DNA of 64,000 nucleotides from Myxococcales bacterium (GTDB lineage Bacteria; Myxococcota_A; Polyangia; Palsa-1104; JAEUJZ01), in contig JAEUKB010000002.1 in assembly GCA_016794365.1 (NCBI GenBank), forward strand, positions 79,536 to 143,535, in the 5' to 3' direction. Below the pieces are notes generated by a model, which was given only the letters and a program-made list of their open reading frames with translations, did no database searches and had not been told where the DNA came from. Below, in pieces: positions 27,593 through 35,292 of this stretch. Both the position numbers and the translations under genes were made by a program. Each line of letters begins with the position of its first letter. The first letter of the stretch is position 1.

Positions 27593-28302
27593 CAGTGAAG
27601 CTGGCCAGAGCTGGATCGGCCAGACGGAAGCTGAGTGTCTAGCAGGCGCAGCCGCTCGGCGGCAAGCTGTAATCGCGCGAGATCTCCGTGACGCAGATAG
27701 ATGTTGCGCAGGTTGCCCAGCATTCGCGCCAAGATCGTGTGCTTTCCGACGGGCTCGATGTCACTTTTGTGAATCGCTCGCTGCTTTCCCGTCGATCGCT
27801 GCATCAGTGCGTGCAAGTCGCTATGGGAAAGCACATCGCCCGTCGTCGGATCAAAGAGCAGCGGCGGACGACCTTGCGGGCTCTCACCGCGCAGCAAAAA
27901 GTGACCGGGAAACGACACGCCCCACAGCGGCACGCTACAGCGACGAGCAACTTCCAGTGACACCACCGACAGCAAGATCGGTAGGCCATGATGCTCGTCG
28001 ATAACAAAGTTCAAAAAGCTCGCTTGCGGATCGTCGTAGTCGCCCCGCTCGCAAGAAAAGCCTTCTTCGCTCAGCAGCTCCAAAAGCTGCGTCGCGCGCT
28101 CTCCCGGCGGGTCTGACGCATCCAGCTGTTGGCCCAGCCGCTCTGCCAGCTCGTCGAGCTTCGCTTGGTAATACGCGATGTCTAGCTCGGGATACTCGGG
28201 CTCTGCCACGACGAGCGCCGCTTGTCCGAGGTCAATGTCTGACTCGGGCCGACACACGACATGCGAGAACAGGAGGAGCCGCAGATCGCTTTCAGAAGCC
28301 AC
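27592..28302 (-). CDS. SirB1/transglutaminase-like family protein
   Basis: A 236-residue protein of the SirB1 (transglutaminase-like core 2) family. The signature SFLNFVIDEHHGLPILLSVV near residues 95-115, the Cys/His-bearing ARRCSVPLWGVSFPGHFLLR and the LFDPTTGDVLS segment match the fold, and the C-terminus contains a TPR-like helix pair (MLGNLRNIYLRHGDLARLQL). The start is GTG, overlapping by one base the TAG stop of the 84-aa gene upstream. Members of this family are widespread and poorly characterised; a protease or scaffold role in the cytosol is possible. Confidence 0.83.
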   Translation of the reverse strand: MASESDLRLLLFSHVVCRPESDIDLGQAALVVAEPEYPELDIAYYQAKLDELAERLGQQLDASDPPGERATQLLELLSEEGFSCERGDYDDPQASFLNFVIDEHHGLPILLSVVSLEVARRCSVPLWGVSFPGHFLLRGESPQGRPPLLFDPTTGDVLSHSDLHALMQRSTGKQRAIHKSDIEPVGKHTILARMLGNLRNIYLRHGDLARLQLAAERLRLLDTQLPSGRSSSGQLH

Positions 28303-28556
28303 TAGCGCTGACGAGCCGACGGGCCCTCGGTCTGCCGATAGTTCACCAGCACCGACGGGACAACCACCATCTCGCGGTGACGCTCGATGACATCACCTTG
28401 ATCGTTGCTGACTTCGACGTGCGACAGCACGATGGTCAGGACTTCGCCCTCGGCGGGACGAACGGTGGCGACGTAACCAGTGATGTGACAGCCGTTTGCG
28501 TAGTCGAACGTGACCCGGTGGCTGACCAGATCGCGGAGTTGCTTGCTCAGTGACAT
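28302..28556 (-). CDS. Small beta-rich protein (84 aa), first gene of operon
   Basis: The frame is open far upstream, but the upstream part is antisense to another gene and compositionally wrong; the natural start is the ATG at 28556, giving MSLSKQLRDLVSHRVTFDYA. The remainder alternates beta strands (GYVATVRPAEGEVLTIVLSH; REMVVVPSVLVNYRQ), consistent with a small five-strand barrel of the SH3/LSm type, but I cannot assign it. The stop overlaps the GTG of the SirB1-like gene, so the three leftward genes form one coupled operon. The ribosome site is weak. Confidence 0.6.
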   Translation of the reverse strand: MSLSKQLRDLVSHRVTFDYANGCHITGYVATVRPAEGEVLTIVLSHVEVSNDQGDVIERHREMVVVPSVLVNYRQTEGPSARQR

Positions 28557-28681
28557 GCCGGTCTTATACCACGGTCGCCGAAGCAAAATGAAGCCCGCCC
28601 TAGAGGTTCCACTCGCTTGCCGATTGCCTGTACCTTGGTAAGGGTCGAAGCGACTTGTTCGCAACAAGGAGTGCAGGTCGT

Positions 28682-29785
28682 ATGTCCGAGCCCACATCGA
28701 AGGTGCGTTGGCCATGGCTCTTGGTCGCCGTCTTGGGTCTGTCAGGAGCCCTGCTGCTGCCGCTTGCCAGGCAGCCTGCTCACCACACCGATTCGCCCAG
28801 CGCCAAGCCGATGGGACAAGCCGCAGAGCCCGCGCTGCTGCTGAAGCCCGCGCTGCGTCCCGTCGTACCAGAGTCCGAGCCAGCCGGTCCGCGCAAGCCC
28901 GCATCGCTCCCCGGAGAGAATCCGACGAAGACCATTGGGATTGAGGACCAGCACCCGAAGGCCGGACGAATCGGGAAGGGCAAGAACGGCAAGCACAGCG
29001 ACGACACGACCGGACGGACGGACGGAAACGGAGCATTCGCCGCAGGACCGCTCGGGCCGCCCGCCACACAGGACGAACAAGCGACCGCCACCAAGCCCGC
29101 GACAACACCCGATCAGCTTCGCCAGCAGCTTCCCGGTCGCTTCGCGCTGTCGGCCCCCAGTGAGATGCAAGTCGGTCGCAGTGAGCATGTCACCGTCGTT
29201 GCTGGCATCGAGCAGCTTCGCGCCATGGTGACTTCCGATCTGCAAGCTGTGACCGGCGAAGCAGCCCAGACCGTCAGCACCAAAGACCTGCCGCTGTCCC
29301 GGCTCCTGCGCGTCGAGCTTCGCGCCGATTCCGACGCTGACTTTGAGATTCGAGCCTTTACCCAAGCCGATCAGCGCCTGTCTACCGAGCAGACCACGAC
29401 GTGGGAATGGTCGGTCACGCCCAAGACCGATGGAGACAAGCACCTGACGGTGGTGATCAGCAACCTCGTCGATGGCCAGGGGCTCCCGATTGCGGTGACG
29501 ATCGCGCATCGCAAGCTGCATGTCTCGCTGTCCGTCACGCAGCGCATCCGCGAGCTGGCAGGCACCGCATCGTCCGCCGGGAGCGCGCTCGCAGGACTCG
29601 TCGGGACATGGCTCGGGCTGCTTAGGCCACTGCTTCAGCGTCGTCGGGAAGAAGAAGGCAAGCTCGCAGCCAAGACCGAGCCCGAAGCCAAGTCGAGCGA
29701 TCCGCCCAGGACTCCCAGCGAAAAGCCCGCTGCGACGACCACGCCACCGCCTGCCGCCAAGCCCGACCCAGAGCCACCAGCCTAA
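28682..29785 (+). CDS. Membrane-anchored protein with Pro-rich linker and beta-sandwich domain
   Basis: The ATG at 28682 is chosen for AAGGAG ten bases upstream. The 367-residue protein has a short N-terminus, one membrane helix (WPWLLVAVLGLSGALLLPLA), a long Pro/Gly/Lys linker, a beta-rich domain at about residues 150-290, a second hydrophobic segment (AGSALAGLVGTWLGLLRPLL) and a charged, Pro-rich tail. The beta domain contains TTWEWSVTPKTDGDKHLTV, a W-x-W-x-V-x-P pattern I associate with small beta-sandwich domains found in large bacterial signalling and conflict proteins; this link is weak. It is divergent from the 84-aa gene and convergent with the SDR gene. Confidence 0.7.
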   Translation: MSEPTSKVRWPWLLVAVLGLSGALLLPLARQPAHHTDSPSAKPMGQAAEPALLLKPALRPVVPESEPAGPRKPASLPGENPTKTIGIEDQHPKAGRIGKGKNGKHSDDTTGRTDGNGAFAAGPLGPPATQDEQATATKPATTPDQLRQQLPGRFALSAPSEMQVGRSEHVTVVAGIEQLRAMVTSDLQAVTGEAAQTVSTKDLPLSRLLRVELRADSDADFEIRAFTQADQRLSTEQTTTWEWSVTPKTDGDKHLTVVISNLVDGQGLPIAVTIAHRKLHVSLSVTQRIRELAGTASSAGSALAGLVGTWLGLLRPLLQRRREEEGKLAAKTEPEAKSSDPPRTPSEKPAATTTPPPAAKPDPEPPA

Positions 29786-29789
29786 CCAG

Positions 29790-30812
29790 CTACGGCACGA
29801 GCTGACGCAGCTTGTCCGTGGACGGCTTCAGCCTGCCCGTCGAAAGCGCAAAGCGAATCGTATCGCGCAGCGAATCCTCGAGCGAGCGAATGGAATAACC
29901 CAGCTCTGCCTTCGCTTTGTCCGACGACACCCACGTACACATGTGCCCCGCTTTGGCCAGCTGTCGCGACAAGCTGGCGTGCTGCTTTTGCAGCCGCGCG
30001 GTCCACTCGATAAGCCCCGCCACCGCGTAGGCCAGCGGATACGGCGCTTGCGGCGGCGGCGACACGCCCGTTAGCTCGCGAATCGCCGACAGCAGCTGGG
30101 TCAGCGTCACGTTGTTGCCCCCCAGGATGTACGTCTCACCGGGACGACCTTGCGTCAGCGCCGCAACGTGCGCCGCCGCCATCTCGCGGACATCCCCAAA
30201 GCTCGGACGACCTTCGACGTAGACCGGCATCTTGCCGCGCACAAACGCCAGGATCGTCGAGGTGCTCGACTGATAGATATCGCCCGGACCCAAGATCACC
30301 ACCGGACGCAGGATCACGAGCGGGAGCCCTCGCTGCGCCACCTTCTGCGCTTCCCGCTCTCCGTGCAGCTTGCTGCGACTGTAATCCAGCCCGACATCGT
30401 CGGCATTGCTCGGCGTGGACTCATCGGCGATCCGCTCCGTCGCGCTACCGCCCATCGCCGCCACCGAAGAAGTCAGCACCGCGCGCTCGACGTTGGCCTG
30501 ACGCGCCGCTTCCATCACAATCCCAGCGCCCGTCGCATTGACGCGATACATCAGCTCAGGATTTTCGGGGTTAAAGTGCGGCACACCAGCGGTATGAATC
30601 ACCGCCTGACAGCCATCCAGCGCCGCCCGCACCGACGCGCCGTCCAGCACATCGCCGTACGCTTTGTCTACCTGGGCCCCCAGCAGCTCGCCGATGTTGT
30701 CCAGCTTGCTGCTCTTGCGAACCAGCACCCGCGCCGAGTGCCCCGACTCGACCAGCTTGCGCACCACCCAAGAGCCCAAAAAACCAGTCGCACCCGTGAC
30801 GAGGACTTTCAT
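29790..30812 (-). CDS. NAD(P)-dependent epimerase/dehydratase (HpnA-like SDR)
   Basis: A 340-residue extended short-chain dehydrogenase. The N-terminal GATGFLGSWVV is the nucleotide-binding TGxxGxxG motif, VIHTAGVPHF and TSSVAAMG are typical of the family, and the catalytic YxxxK is YSRSK near residue 145. It is closest in style to dihydroflavonol-reductase-like and hopanoid-associated (HpnA) epimerases. It starts six bases after the tonB stop and is probably cotranscribed with exbB-exbD-tonB, an unusual partner for an energy-transduction operon. The substrate is unknown. Confidence 0.85.
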   Translation of the reverse strand: MKVLVTGATGFLGSWVVRKLVESGHSARVLVRKSSKLDNIGELLGAQVDKAYGDVLDGASVRAALDGCQAVIHTAGVPHFNPENPELMYRVNATGAGIVMEAARQANVERAVLTSSVAAMGGSATERIADESTPSNADDVGLDYSRSKLHGEREAQKVAQRGLPLVILRPVVILGPGDIYQSSTSTILAFVRGKMPVYVEGRPSFGDVREMAAAHVAALTQGRPGETYILGGNNVTLTQLLSAIRELTGVSPPPQAPYPLAYAVAGLIEWTARLQKQHASLSRQLAKAGHMCTWVSSDKAKAELGYSIRSLEDSLRDTIRFALSTGRLKPSTDKLRQLVP

Positions 30813-30818
30813 GATGAG

Positions 30819-31610
30819 CTAGTTCTCATTTTCAAACGTGACGACGTAGCGCTCGATGACAAACGGGACCGGCTTGCCGTCTTTGCCCATCGCGGGCTTG
30901 AAGCGACAGCGCGGATCGAAGCGCATAAAGCCGATCGCGATGTTGTCTACCTCGGGGCTGATGCCCTTGAGCTTTTTGATCGCTCGCACCTTGCCGCGCT
31001 CGTCCAGCTCGATCCGCATCACCACCTGACCTTCGACGCCCTGCGCGTGTGTCTCCGAGCGTGACCACTTTTCCTTCATGCTCGGGCCGCACTCGTCAGA
31101 GTCCATCTCCGGCAGCTTGGCCAGGTTTTCCTCGGCGACCGGACGATACTCACTGCCGCCCGGCGCACTCGACGGAGGCAGCGGCGGAATCTCCGTCACT
31201 TTGGGCCGCTTGCCTGGGTCCGCCATCGTGGTGTTGCCCGTCGCCACTGCGATGCCACTGCCGCCAGTCTGGCTCGGATCGATACCGAACACCGGCTTCG
31301 GCGGCTCTTTGGGCGGCTCTGCGGGCGGCGGCGTCGAAGGCTTCGGCGCTTCCGCTGGCTTCGGCTGCCGCTTGGTGATCTTCTTCGGCGGCTCCGGCGG
31401 CTTGGGCTCCTCGGGCTTGGGCGGCTCCGGCTTCGTCTCAGGAGGCGGTGGCGGCGGCGGCTCCTTCGGCTTGCGGAACTCGACCTCGACCACCGTCGGA
31501 CCGATCTTGTCGGGCGGCTTGGCCAGGAACAAATACATCAAGATGCCGCCGTGCAGAACCGCCGCCAGCAGCATCCCAATGCCATCAAACTTGGTGACGA
31601 TTCCGGTCAC
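30819..31610 (-). CDS. tonB: TonB-family energy transducer
   Basis: A 263-residue protein with an N-terminal membrane helix (MLLAAVLHGGILMYLFLAK), a long Pro/Lys/Glu-rich periplasm-spanning rod, and a C-terminal TonB fold (VEGQVVMRIELDERGKVRAI; FDPRCRFKPAMGKDGKPVPF). TonB couples the inner-membrane proton gradient, through ExbB/ExbD, to outer-membrane receptors such as the one at 8.4-10.6 kb. Two Cys flank the C-terminal domain. Its ATG overlaps the exbD stop by four bases. The function is clear; whether it serves nutrient uptake or a Tol/Glt-like task is not. Confidence 0.88.
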   Translation of the reverse strand: MTGIVTKFDGIGMLLAAVLHGGILMYLFLAKPPDKIGPTVVEVEFRKPKEPPPPPPPETKPEPPKPEEPKPPEPPKKITKRQPKPAEAPKPSTPPPAEPPKEPPKPVFGIDPSQTGGSGIAVATGNTTMADPGKRPKVTEIPPLPPSSAPGGSEYRPVAEENLAKLPEMDSDECGPSMKEKWSRSETHAQGVEGQVVMRIELDERGKVRAIKKLKGISPEVDNIAIGFMRFDPRCRFKPAMGKDGKPVPFVIERYVVTFENEN

Positions 31611-32047
31611 GTCCCGTCAGTCGCCATCGCGAACTTGGTGACCCCGAGGGTCTTCACCAGATCGACGATATGCATGACATCACCGTAGGCGATGCCTTTG
31701 TCACCGGCAATCACCGCTTGGATGTCTTTGTTTTTGGTCACAATGTCGGTGATCTGCGCCCGCGCTTTCGTCTCATCGACCTTCTCGCCATTGAGGAACA
31801 GGTCGTAGCCGCCTTCCCCGTTTGGCTTCTTGGTGAGCGTCAGCGCCAGCGTGGTCTTCTGCGTCTCATCGCCGCTCGCGGCCTTGGGCAGCTCGACCTT
31901 GATCGACGGATTGTTCGCGATCATCGGCGCCGCCACCATCATGATGATGAGCAGCACCAGCGTAATATCGACGAGCGGCGTGACGTTGATGTCGGCAATC
32001 ATGCCGCCGCCATCATCATCTCCGCTCGATAGAGCCCCACCCGCCAT
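31607..32047 (-). CDS. exbD: ExbD/TolR-family proton-channel subunit
   Basis: A 146-residue protein with the usual short cytosolic N-terminus, one membrane helix containing the conserved Asp (INVTPLVDITLVLLIIMMVA) and a periplasmic domain ending with VKTLGVTKFAMAT. It forms the proton-conducting complex with ExbB. The start overlaps the exbB stop (TAATG) and the end overlaps the tonB start, so the three genes are tightly coupled. Confidence 0.93.
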   Translation of the reverse strand: MAGGALSSGDDDGGGMIADINVTPLVDITLVLLIIMMVAAPMIANNPSIKVELPKAASGDETQKTTLALTLTKKPNGEGGYDLFLNGEKVDETKARAQITDIVTKNKDIQAVIAGDKGIAYGDVMHIVDLVKTLGVTKFAMATDGT

Positions 32048-32739
32048 TAGGTTGCCTCCGCTGCCTTGACCCGGCTCTTGCCTTTGGATTCGTCCGCGCC
32101 GCCATCATGGTGCGCACTCTCGGCCCGCAGCGCCGCCAGGATCACCTGCATCACCGCATCAATGTGAGATGAGATGCCGCGCACCTGGCGATTGTAGAAG
32201 TTAAAGAACACGACCGCTGGAATGGCCACCAGCAGACCGACGGCAGTTGCGACCAGCGCTTCCGAGATACCGGCCATGACGATCGCGATACCGCCCGACT
32301 GGTTGGCCGCCAGGTCACGGAACGCCTTGATGATGCCAAGGACCGTGCCAAACAGACCGATAAACGGGGCGTTGCTGCCGAGCGTGCCCAGGAAGGCCAG
32401 GTTGCGCTCGAGCCGCAGCTTGACCCGCGCCTTGGCACCCAGCATCGCCGCTTCGACGGCATCAGCGCCGCGCTCCGCATCGGTCAGACCGGCGCGCGCC
32501 ACTTCCGCTTCCAGGCCCTTTTCCGAATCGACCCGCTTTCTCGCTTCGGCGAAGCGATGGTCGAGCAGCATCTTCCGCAGGTCATCGGCCAGACCGGCAA
32601 AGTCGGCTCGCAGGCTGAAGTAGTACAGACCGCGCTCAATCGCGATCGCCAGGCTGATCACCGACAGGAAGATCAGCAGCCACAGCACCCACTCGGCACC
32701 GAGGAGGGTAAAGGCAAGAAGTTTCTGTGTCAGGTTCAT
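32047..32739 (-). CDS. exbB: ExbB/TolQ-family proton-channel subunit
   Basis: The MotA/TolQ/ExbB fold: a first membrane helix at about residues 12-35 (EWVLWLLIFLSVISLAIAIE), a long cytosolic loop, then two helices with the family signatures NAPFIGLFGTVLGIIKAF and GLLVAIPAVVFFNFYNR. The ATG at 32739 gives a normal N-terminus (MNLTQKLLAFTLLG), 230 residues; the frame is open 23 codons further. It is the promoter-proximal gene of the exbB-exbD-tonB-SDR operon and divergent from the AtoE-type transporter. Confidence 0.92.
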   Translation of the reverse strand: MNLTQKLLAFTLLGAEWVLWLLIFLSVISLAIAIERGLYYFSLRADFAGLADDLRKMLLDHRFAEARKRVDSEKGLEAEVARAGLTDAERGADAVEAAMLGAKARVKLRLERNLAFLGTLGSNAPFIGLFGTVLGIIKAFRDLAANQSGGIAIVMAGISEALVATAVGLLVAIPAVVFFNFYNRQVRGISSHIDAVMQVILAALRAESAHHDGGADESKGKSRVKAAEAT

Positions 32740-32964
32740 CGGACTGAAAGCTCTCCCGTGGGCGTTTGGACGCTGCGTGCGGTGAAATTGGATGCCTTGC
32801 CGTGACACTTGCCGTCAAAGTGGTCGCGTGATGGCCCAGTCCGCGTCGCAGTCGCCGTTTTACATGCGGGTCGTAAATTCTTGGTGGGGAGTGTAACGGC
32901 TCAACCCGCAGGCTCGCAACCGGAAGTTGCCGCTGGGCCTCGGGAAAGGGCCTATAAAAATCAC

Positions 32965-34347
32965 ATGAAAGACTCTCCACTTGTTGCGCTGGCCCTGCGC
33001 GCCACCGGGTTTTTGGAACGCTACCTGCCGGATGCCTTTGTGTTTGCACTCGGAGCGACCGGGCTGTCCCTTCTGGCGGGCTGGCTGTGGACCGGCACGA
33101 GCGCGGCGACCCTGCTCGACGGCTGGGGCAAGGGCTTTTTCTCGCTGCTCGGCTTTACGCTCCAGATGTCGCTCATCATCATCTTGGGTCACGTCGTCGC
33201 GAGCGCGCCACCCATCGATCGACTGCTGCGACGGCTCGCCGGACTCGCGCAGACCCCTCAAGCAGGCGTGACGCTGGTGGCGCTTTTGGCGATGCTGTCG
33301 TCGTGGATCAACTGGGGCTTTTCGCTGACCTTTTCGGCGATGCTGGCGCGGGCGACGGCGCGGCGGTTTGCCGATCGCGGTCAGCCCATCGACTATCGAG
33401 CGCTCGCGGCGGCCAGCTTCCTCGGGCTGGGGAGCATCTGGGCGCAGGGGCTGTCGGGCTCGGCGGCGCTGCAAATGGCGACGGCAAACGCGCTGCCCCC
33501 AGGACTACACGGTCAGGGCATCCCGCTGTCGCAAACGATCTTTTTGTGGCAGTCGTTTGTGTCGGTGGCGGTCGAGATCGTGGTCGTCACGACCCTGTTT
33601 TGGCTGATCGCCCCCCGCGAGTCCACTGCGGTGACAGCGGCGTCGCTCGGCATTGACCTTCACGACCCGCCGCCCTCGCCCGTCGAGCCGTCGTCCTTGC
33701 GTCCGGGGGAACGCCCCGAGCACTCGCCGTGGCTGTCGGTGATGTTTGTGGCGATCGCGACGAGCTACCTGACCCACAGCCTGCTGGGCGCACCATCGCG
33801 GCTGGAAGCGATAAACCTCAACACGATCAACCTGGCGCTGCTGACCCTGGGGACGGCGCTGCACCGGACCCCGGCGCGGCTTCAGCGGGCGTTTGCGCAG
33901 GCGACCCCGGCGGTGTGGGGCGTGATCTTGCAGTTTCCGCTCTACGGGGGGATTGCCGGGGTGCTGGCGAGCGCGCACCTGAACGAACAGATCGCGGGCC
34001 TGTTCGTCGGAGCGGCCAGTCAGGCGACGCTGCCGCCGCTGGTGGCGCTCTACTCGCTGCTGCTGGGGATCTTTGTGCCGTCGGGGGGCTCGAAGTGGCT
34101 GATCGAGGCACCGTATGTGCTCGACGCGGCTTCGCGGCTGCACGTTCACGCGGGCTGGATGGTCGCCGTCTACGATCTGGGCGAGGCGCTGGCCAACCTG
34201 ATCCAGCCGTTTTGGATGCTGCCGGTGCTGGGGATCTTCGGGCTGCGCGCCCGCGACGTGATGGGCTACACCGTGATCACGTTCGTGGTGCTCTTGCCGG
34301 TGGTGCTCCTGTTGACCTACGGGCTCGGCCTGACGCTGTCGCGCTAA
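32965..34347 (+). CDS. Short-chain fatty acid transporter (AtoE family)
   Basis: A 460-residue membrane protein with about 12 hydrophobic helices. The start at 32965 (MKDSPLVALALRATGFLERY) matches the family N-terminus; 52 upstream codons are open but not family-like. Signatures include LPDAFVFALGATGLSLLAGW, SSWINWGFSLTFSAMLARAT, GPLQFPLYGGIAG-like QFPLYGGIAGVLAS and FVPSGGSKWLIEAPYVLDAA. AtoE proteins take up short-chain fatty acids such as butyrate or acetoacetate across the inner membrane. No ato catabolic genes are adjacent. The stop codon leads directly into a tandem-repeat region. Confidence 0.9.
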   Translation: MKDSPLVALALRATGFLERYLPDAFVFALGATGLSLLAGWLWTGTSAATLLDGWGKGFFSLLGFTLQMSLIIILGHVVASAPPIDRLLRRLAGLAQTPQAGVTLVALLAMLSSWINWGFSLTFSAMLARATARRFADRGQPIDYRALAAASFLGLGSIWAQGLSGSAALQMATANALPPGLHGQGIPLSQTIFLWQSFVSVAVEIVVVTTLFWLIAPRESTAVTAASLGIDLHDPPPSPVEPSSLRPGERPEHSPWLSVMFVAIATSYLTHSLLGAPSRLEAINLNTINLALLTLGTALHRTPARLQRAFAQATPAVWGVILQFPLYGGIAGVLASAHLNEQIAGLFVGAASQATLPPLVALYSLLLGIFVPSGGSKWLIEAPYVLDAASRLHVHAGWMVAVYDLGEALANLIQPFWMLPVLGIFGLRARDVMGYTVITFVVLLPVVLLLTYGLGLTLSR

Positions 34348-34595
34348 CGGCTCGATCGAGACATGCGACGGCTCGATCTTGACGCTTCACGGCTCGATCG
34401 AGCAGTGCGACGGCTCGATCTTGACGCTTCACGGCTCGATCGAGCAGTGCGACGGCTCGATCATGACGTTCAACGGCTCGATCGAGGCATGCAACGGCTC
34501 TTTTTGACGTTCGATGGCTCTTTTTGACGTGTCACGGCTCTTTTTGACATGCGACGGCTCTTTTTGACGTTTCGCGGCTCGATCGGGCCGCTTTG
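34347..34595. repeat. Minisatellite of about twelve 20-21-bp units
   Basis: Contiguous units beginning ACGGCTC. Early units alternate between ACGGCTCGATCGAGCAGTGCG and ACGGCTCGATCTTGACGCTTC-type versions; later ones are ACGGCTCTTTTTGACGTNNC. There are no unique spacers, so this is not CRISPR. The repeats begin at the last base of the transporter stop codon. On the minus strand they can be read as a seven-residue repeat, but with no supporting start. Confidence 0.85.
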
Positions 34596-34725
34596 CGGCT
34601 GCATTTGCGCACCAAACTGCACAACCTTGAAACGGTGCTGACCGACGGGGACGACTTGCGCAAGGAGCGATCGCAGCTACGCTCGTGGGCACCTGATTTT
34701 CAGGAAAAACAACCAGGAGCCACAG

Positions 34726-35271
34726 ATGCCCAAGTCAGAGAGCAAGAACTCGTCGGTGCTGAACATGCCAATCGCGGAGCTAACCCGTCGGATTCAGAAA
34801 GTGGAAGCGCTGCTCACAGAAGCGGAGTCGCTGCTGCCGGGGCTGCGCACGCTGACCGAAGACGATCGCCGCCACACCAACGGCAAGCTGCGAAACGGCG
34901 AAAGCGAGATGCTCAAGCGGGTGCTCGACGCGGTGCGCGCGCAGCCGGGCTACTTTACGTCGCTGGCCGATGAAGACGAAGGCAGCGATCCGACCAAGCT
35001 GGAAGTGGACCTCATCGCCGATCGGCTGGCGCGGCGCGAGCTGCTGTCGCAGGCGCTGGCTCGCTTTGCGCGGATCGAGCAGCCGCTGTCGGACTCGGTG
35101 CTGCACCTGGGGGAACAGACGCGGACGGTGCTGCTCGCGGCGTATCGGATCGCACGGACGCTGGCGCGCAGCGACGCCAAGCTGCGGGACCAGATTGCGC
35201 CGGTCATCGACTTCTACAGCACCAGCAGCCGTCGGTCGAAAGCCGGAGAGGACGCGCCCCACAGCCCGTAA
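34726..35271 (+). CDS. Uncharacterised helical cytosolic protein (181 aa)
   Basis: AGGAG lies just upstream of the ATG. The sequence is almost entirely amphipathic helix (IAELTRRIQKVEALLTEAES; QALARFARIEQPLSDSVLHL; LAAYRIARTLARSDAKLRDQ) with no signal peptide or membrane helix. The mid-region DDRRHTNGKLRNGESEMLKR is the most distinctive. It lies 21 bases before the FAD oxidase gene and could be cotranscribed with the FAD/Fe-S pair. I do not recognise a family. Confidence 0.7.
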   Translation: MPKSESKNSSVLNMPIAELTRRIQKVEALLTEAESLLPGLRTLTEDDRRHTNGKLRNGESEMLKRVLDAVRAQPGYFTSLADEDEGSDPTKLEVDLIADRLARRELLSQALARFARIEQPLSDSVLHLGEQTRTVLLAAYRIARTLARSDAKLRDQIAPVIDFYSTSSRRSKAGEDAPHSP

Positions 35272-35292
35272 GGCTTTTGCTAAGGTGCAGAT

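Noticed and set aside
28557..29108. Long N-terminal extension of the 84-aa gene
   Set aside because: It is antisense to the start of the divergent membrane-protein gene, is Arg/Trp-rich and lacks any protein feature; the ATG at 28556 is the natural start.
34347..34595. Possible CRISPR array
   Set aside because: Units are contiguous with no unique spacers of constant length, and no cas genes are present.
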